Source of the DNA: Tolypeutes matacus
Taxonomy: Eukaryota; Chordata; Mammalia; Cingulata; Chlamyphoridae
Direction: 5' to 3'
DNA: 64,000 nucleotides
Assembly: GCA_026826555.1 (NCBI GenBank)
Contig: JAKSZT010038599.1
Location: 1,493,470 to 1,557,469 of the forward strand
Shown: positions 58,078-64,000 of the stretch, piece after piece
Position numbering within the stretch: the stretch's first letter is position 1
How the letters are laid out: every line of letters starts with the position of its first letter
Translations under genes and position numbers: made by a program
The notes under the pieces: generated by a model
What the model was told of the DNA's origin: nothing
Seen by the model: only the letters and a program-made list of their open reading frames with translations
Databases searched by the model: none

Positions 58078-59689
58078 TCAAGGGAGTTAAACTAAAGATA
58101 TGTAAACTTATGCACATGTGAAAATAAATTCAAGTATACTTTAGAGAGAAAAAGACTTTTGCTATTTTTTCAGAAGAGTAACAGGAGTATGACACTGATG
58201 GAATCCAACATTAAGTACTAATATTTTCTTGCTTTGTTTTGTTTAGTCGTGTTTTTGTTTGTTTTACAGTTGAGCTTTTTGAACATATGAAAAAAAATTT
58301 TCCTTATGTGGATACTGATTTTCCTTACCATTCTATCCATATATGTAAACACAAATCCACATGTTAACAACTATATATTTATTAGGTCCTGAGAATACCT
58401 TTCAAGGATTCTGAATACTCAACATCACTGTAAGAGATATCTGAAAGTCGTGGCAAATGTGATCAAAAGGGTGATCAAGAGAGGCTTTCTTCCAAGTCCC
58501 AGCAAACTACATTTCTAAGCAATGGGAGGACAAATATATCCTGCAGTCAATATTAGCCTAACAATTCATTGGTTTGTAAAAGTAATCTTGAAGATTTGTG
58601 CTCAAATCTCCAGGTAGTTTTTCCAGATATTTTTGTGATTTTCATTCAGTCAGTTGCAGATACCTCAAGGAATCAACCTTCTTTTACTTTCAAGTCTAGC
58701 TGCTAGAGGGTTGTGAAAAATACAGGTCCCTTTTAGATTTCAGAGATTAATGTGCCGTCAATGGTTTGCCAAAGAAACAGATTCATTTTGTTTCAAAGGC
58801 TTCATTGTGGTTGGTGCAGGCAGTTTTTTCTCCATAATTTCTTTTTATAAGCTAACTTCCCCCAGCGTAGGCATCCTGGCAGTGCATACTAAAAGGAATC
58901 TTTCACAGAGACAACAGCTATGATCCTAGCTGTTGAGGGGCAAAGGCCTGAGAAGGGTTTGTCTTTGGAGGTGCAGCCTGCATTTATCATGACAATTTGA
59001 GAGGACGTGGACTATATGCAGAACCTGGGCCTGTGTTTTTTGTATGTTTGTTTGTTTTTGTTTTGTTTTGTTTTAATCTTGACTTTACCAGCTACCAATA
59101 GGAAAGCTGCTCATATTCTAGTTTGTGAAGTACATGGCCTCCACTGAAACTTGTATTCTGTTGTTATTTGTTGATTCCCTAATAAAACAGGAGAATGATA
59201 ACAGTTTTAGCCCATTCCCTCAGATTCAAGTTATAAGCATTACATTAACTAACTCTTTTAGTATCTAATAAAATACAGCTCTCTTAACCAAGTTGGTTAG
59301 TTCTGAAGATATGTAAAGATCTTTTTCTTTCTAACTATAGATCTAAAAACATGATGACATCCTATGAAAAATAATTGTTAAAACATTGCAGTTTGGTGAA
59401 ACACTACATGCTTTCTTTTTATCAGTATCTTACAACTCTTAAAGAAACTTAATATTATATCCAATTGAACTTTAGATAATTTTGTTTTACCTGTGTCATC
59501 ACATATGGATTCATTCTATGAAAAATTTCTTTATTCCAAAAAAACAAAAAAAGAGTAATTACATTTACTCTCTTTTCTTTATTTGAACTATAAATGAGCC
59601 AAGGATGCTAGCAATATTGAATAATTCAAAAGAAATACATTCAATTTGGTTACCAGCTTTTAGAATATTTCATTATTTTTTTCTGTGTT
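58078..59689. other. Unassigned intergenic DNA
   Basis: No gene recognised. The span 58,800-59,030 is less AT-rich and non-repetitive (CCCCCAGCGTAGGCATCCTGG; CAAAGGCCTGAGAAGGG) and might be a conserved non-coding element. A (GTTTT)n run is at 59,044-59,073. Confidence 0.4.
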
Positions 59690-60065
59690 TGTGTTTTTAT
59701 GTACTTATGATTTTTCAGATTTATTATATGTCAATCAATTTTCCCCAGTAGTCTTCTTTGGATGTTCAAATTGTCTCAATTTTGACCAATTGGAGCCCCT
59801 TTTTGACTGACTCCAATGTTCTTTCAACATGACCCCATTCATCTTTGAAAGTTTCACAGCTTTCTAGTACAATAAAATGTTATATGCTCACCTTGCAGCT
59901 TTCAGACATAGACAGTGCATTAACCATTTTTTCAAAGTGCTTTTATTCCTTCTAGTCGGAAAATAGTATTAGAAGCCAGAATCTATGCACTAGAGTGCAT
60001 TGTATGGATGTCTTTACTGCTGGGCCATTCATTTGGGCAGAGACAGAAAAATGCATAATACTAAT
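59690..60065. mobile_element. Old L1M 3'UTR-like fragment
   Basis: CCAATTGGAGCCCCTTTTTG, AACATGACCCCATTCATC, CTTTCTAGTACAATAAAATG … CTCACCTTGCAGC and AATAGTATTAGAAGCCAGAATC follow, in order, the same old L1 3'UTR type that I see at 3,885-4,560, a different part of it. Strongly diverged; orientation not settled. Confidence 0.6.
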
Positions 60066-62677
60066 TGTTATATTTTTAAATTCAAGCATTCATATTGATA
60101 TTTCTAATCCAGTTCTAATAGTATGTGTATTTAAATTCTTATGTATAAATGTTTCTCATTTTTATTATTGAATAAGCTACTTTCTTTACAAAATTAACAT
60201 AATTACTACTTTATCAATCAAGAAAATAGTACAAAAATAGAATATTAAACAAGGCAACTACTGAATAAATTTCACATTTTTGTAAATATTTTCTTTTGAT
60301 TTTGGGACTACATTTGTCTAATATCTGTATTCTGATTATTTGTTCTCAATCTGTGAATCTGTGTGGATATATGTAGAATTAACTGGTAGATAATTTGATC
60401 AGTTATTTCCATATGTATTCAAATTGAGAACATTGACATTCTAAATGATTATAGTTCTAGTTTTTAGAAACTGTAGCCTTGACTTTCCTAGTTTTCTTGA
60501 AGGACATTATTAGACACCAGTAAAGAGAAAAGTTTTTCTCTACCTTACTGTATAGAAACAACTCAGGTTTTGAAATTACTTAAAATAATTTAACTTTATT
60601 AACATCTAGTCAATCTATGGTAACCTAATACATACGAAAAAGAACAAGATTCATACATTTGTTTTCTGACTGAATAAACTAATTCTTCTGCCTATTCATT
60701 TATTTCTAGTAAAGCTAGAATTCATGTATTGTCATATAGCTAATTATTTGATTTTAATTGTGCTATAGCCTGTCCCAAGCTTCCAAGATTCATACTATAT
60801 GTTGCTCCCACTTTGGAGGTACAAGTTCTTTACTTTGTAATGTATGACATCCCCAACTTAATATATTAGGTAATGTATTGTTCTACCAAGGTTTGAAGCA
60901 TATAAATCTAAGAGTTACTCTTAGTTAGTATTATCTTGACTTAATTCCAGTCACTTTAAACATTTCTCACAGGGACATAAAAGAAATATGAAATGACATA
61001 GAATTCTGTATGATTAGCAAAGAACTAGATATTGATGCATATATACTTGAAGTTTTGCCAGAGATCCTCTTTAAATTCCTTGGTAAAAACCTCATGCACC
61101 CACACACTCACATATACACAGTGCGAAGTATATTAATATCTTTTTGTTAATTATAGTTAAATATAACATGTATATTAAAATTTTCAAAAATACATGAATT
61201 ATTGTAAATATGTTTACCTTAATGCTATACAAAATAACATTTCCCAAAAATAATTAAGAATTTTGTAAATTATAGCCAGAATATGTAAATATGAATTAAA
61301 ATTAATCATGTTTGGTATTACGATTTTGAACCATCCTTAGAAATTTCAAGTGCAAACTCTTTAATAGAGTCATACAATTTCCAGATCATCTTGGTCTTAC
61401 TAGAAGCATTTCATACACAATACTCATGTATATATATATATCAAATGAAATGTTATATTTTATACCACAATTATATAATATTCTAAGTTTTTGGTTTTAG
61501 TAAGTAAATCTATATTCTTTAAATATATTGTATATTCCAAATTCCAGTTTTGCATCCCAATGGATAATTTTTATGGTTGTTTTTTCAAAAGTTATAATTT
61601 GACGCTGCAATTGGTCTCAGGCCCAAGGTTCTAAATCCCTTGTACAGCGGCTTCTTTTGGTCTCCCAGATTTTATTGGCCATATTAATACACTGCTATAA
61701 AAGCTAGAAGATGGTTCAAAATAGTTGAATTTGTATAATTTCCAGCTTCATATCATATGCAGACATTAAATTACATTCTTTCATTTTTATTTACATGTGA
61801 AAAATTTTAGTCAAAATATTCAAATATAAATTGATTATACTTAATTATTTTACTATATTTATCTTGTTTATTTGGAAGGATCCTTTTCAAATAGACATTT
61901 GTTAACAACCTGAGATTTGTAAATATAATTTTTATTTCAAGAAATTAAAATATGTTTGCAATATCCCCATTTTGAAGTATCATATTTTTCTCTATAAAAC
62001 AGAGTACCAGTTAAAACTGAGCTTCCTACAGTTATATGTATTTAAATTGCATTGAGACATTTAACATCTTTATTCCCCTAAATTAATCTGAGGAAAGACA
62101 GTTGCCATATTTATTCTCAATCACAGTACACTCCATTAATGGGTTACAATCAATAATATGAACATTTCTGTGACAGGTTATATTTTTATTTAACGAAGGT
62201 AGACAGGAACTAATGACCATATTTCTATAACAAACTCCCCTAAATATTCGGAGACTTTAATAAAATTACTTTTAGAACTTAATCAGGACTTTTTAATAGC
62301 TAATTTCCTTGAATTCTAAGAGAAGGACACATAAAAGCTTATGGTAGGTGTTGCAAAAGTATTTTTAAGAATTGGAGAAGAATCTTTTATATACTGTGGT
62401 ATATTGGTGATCGATGTCATCAGTGTTCTAATGGACAATTTTTCTCTCCCTCCTTGTCCTTCTTCTCCTTCTCCTTAACAGTTACAGTTTTCCAAATGTG
62501 ATCTAATGGAAGGACCAGGGTTTCCACCTCTTCTATGTGTTTTCATTTGTTTTTTAACTTTCTTGACCTTTTTCAAGGTATCTAAGAAGACTTCTTCCCA
62601 TGTATTCATTTTTCACTCTCATGATTTATAACATGATTTTGCATTATCATCTGAATTTATTTAATAGAAGAAATTAA
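60066..62677. other. Unassigned, very AT-rich intergenic DNA
   Basis: About 2.6 kb with no ORF of note and no recognised repeat. Stops are dense in every frame. TCTCCTTCTCCTT runs occur near 62,445-62,480. Confidence 0.45.
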
Positions 62678-62693
62678 GAATTTTGTCTTTTTT

Positions 62694-62872
62694 TTTTTTT
62701 AAAGATTTTATTTATTTATTCATTTATCTCCCCCTTGCTGCTTGTGCTCACTGGGTCAGCTAACCACGCCATGCGGGAGGGCTTGCCTTCACCAGGATGC
62801 CCCGGGAACCGAACCCGGGGCCTCCCATATGGTAAACGGGAGCCCTACTGATTGAGCCACAGCCGCTTCCCG
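62694..62872 (-). repeat. DAS-type SINE (armadillo), minus strand
   Basis: The plus strand reads TTTAAAGATTTTATTTATTT, CTCCCCCTTGCTGCTTGTGC, GGGTCAGCTAACCACGCC and GAGCCACAGCCGCTTCCCG, the reverse complement of the 43.4-kb SINE over its full length. The box B lies at 62,805-62,815 (minus). GAATTTTGTCTTTTTT flanks it at 62,678-62,693 and 62,873-62,888, a perfect 16-bp target duplication, so insertion is fairly recent. Confidence 0.93.
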
Positions 62873-62888
62873 GAATTTTGTCTTTTTT

Positions 62889-64000
62889 AAACCTCATCTT
62901 CCCACAGTTAGAAAGGTTTTTTTTTTCTTTCAGTTTTTCTTTTATATCATTCAGGACACAATGGTTCTGGAAACTATCAAACAGAAATCTCCTTTTTTTT
63001 TTTTTTTTTTTGTATCCTCAGACTATCTGATCAAACATATGATAAGTTTATTTCATATGTCAGGGGCCACAGTGGTTTAACAAAATCTAAGTGCGAGCTG
63101 TTCCTGCCTACCTGATCCTTGCATTGAGAAGCACCCATAGAAAGTCAGGTTTGTCCAAAGATATAAATAAAGGAGACAGAAAAAGTGAAAACAACAACAA
63201 TAAAAAAACATTTTTTTTTGGTCAGAGGATCTAGACAACAAATACCCAAGTGCAGTCTGTGACCACAAATGAAATGTGAAAACCTTTACTGAAATGGAAA
63301 CAGCTCAGTGCTGAATTTGCTGTAGAATTTATTTCTGGCATAGAAGAGGAGTAAGAGGTTGAATATACAAATAGACAATGGTCAGAACATATTTCACAAT
63401 AAAACTCTGACCCACAACTTCTGCAGCAACCTACCCATGAAGCTAAATTACAACCTTGGCAGCAGTTGTCTCAGAACAGCCCTTGCTTCTAATTCAGGAC
63501 CTATGCAGAGAAAGCCGAATTTATTCTACTAACCAAGCATTCAAGATGCGGTACTTCTAGTTGGCCTGCCTCCAGCTTCCCCACACCAGTAACATCCCAT
63601 CAAAGCATGCTTGAAGACTTCTATTTGTTTTCACTGTCAAACTTTTCCACTACCCTGGCAGTCTTTGAATTTCTGATAAATGCAAGTGATGGTGTTGACT
63701 CCCTTGTTGTAACAAGCTGTGGTCTTTGCTTATTTTCTCAGGAAGAAATGAACTAAGTCATCGAGTGCTTTGACATATGGACACTCTGCTCCATGCTTGT
63801 CCCATAACCCACTCCACTCCACTTAATATCTCCATTGCTTCAAAGTCTGCTGATACCATATAAAATTTCGGAGTAAATTACTATATACTTTTGGAATTTT
63901 TGGAAATACAGACTTCACCATTTAAAAATTCTGCATTCAGGAAGAAATGAGGGGAATATCTACCAAATAAAATCCATGTAATTACTTCACCTCAGTTCTT
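62889..64000. other. Unassigned intergenic DNA to the right edge
   Basis: No gene or repeat recognised apart from a T run at about 62,991-63,011. Frames of about 60 codons only. Confidence 0.4.

Overview
The window is nuclear DNA of a placental mammal, most likely an armadillo (Xenarthra, Cingulata). The main evidence is two tRNA-derived SINEs at 43.4 kb (+) and 62.7 kb (-), which I recognise as the armadillo DAS family. Supporting evidence is a set of ERVL/MaLR-type LTRs that do not look like the usual human subfamilies, together with L1, L2, MIR, MLT1/MLT2-like and pogo/Tigger elements. The DNA is AT-rich. I see no bacterial-type coding layout, no tRNA or rRNA gene, no CRISPR array, and no intact protein-coding gene or convincing host exon. 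It reads as a gene desert, and every long ORF I could identify lies in a dead mobile element or a retrocopy.

Layout. 1-3,270: the 5' half of an ERVL-like (class III) provirus on the minus strand, with RT, protease and gag remnants, a primer binding site and a 5' LTR; it runs off the left edge. 3.9-9.4 kb: an L1 3'UTR-like fragment, then a MaLR-type provirus (minus) whose left LTR is split by a near-complete 2,361-bp Tigger/pogo transposon. 10.0-14.3 kb: an L1 on the minus strand whose 5' part is inverted, followed by a separate L1 3' end. 14.3-24.3 kb: mostly unassigned DNA with a (TTCC)n tract holding an assembly gap, two MIRs and one L2. 24.3-28.5 kb: HAL1/L1-like remnants broken by three LTRs, two with perfect 5-bp target duplications. 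28.5-36.6 kb: unassigned DNA with an MLT2-like LTR and a class-I-like LTR. 36.6-41.2 kb: a 5'-truncated L1 (plus) holding an LTR and a fragment of ribosomal protein gene RPL6. 43-47.3 kb: a DAS SINE and a second L1 with a nested LTR. 50.8-53.7 kb: two tandem L1-3'UTR-like blocks and an MLT1-like LTR with a second LTR inside it. 57.4-58.1 kb: another LTR. The rest is AT-rich unassigned sequence.

No genes work together here. The biology is the order of insertions: LTR into L1, LTR into MLT1, Tigger into LTR, and RPL6 sequence inside L1. I found no convincing new functional system. The most unusual structures are the RPL6 fragment replacing a short piece of L1 ORF2, the Tigger inside a MaLR LTR, and the inverted L1 with an A-rich hinge. 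Family names are from memory and could not be checked by database search.
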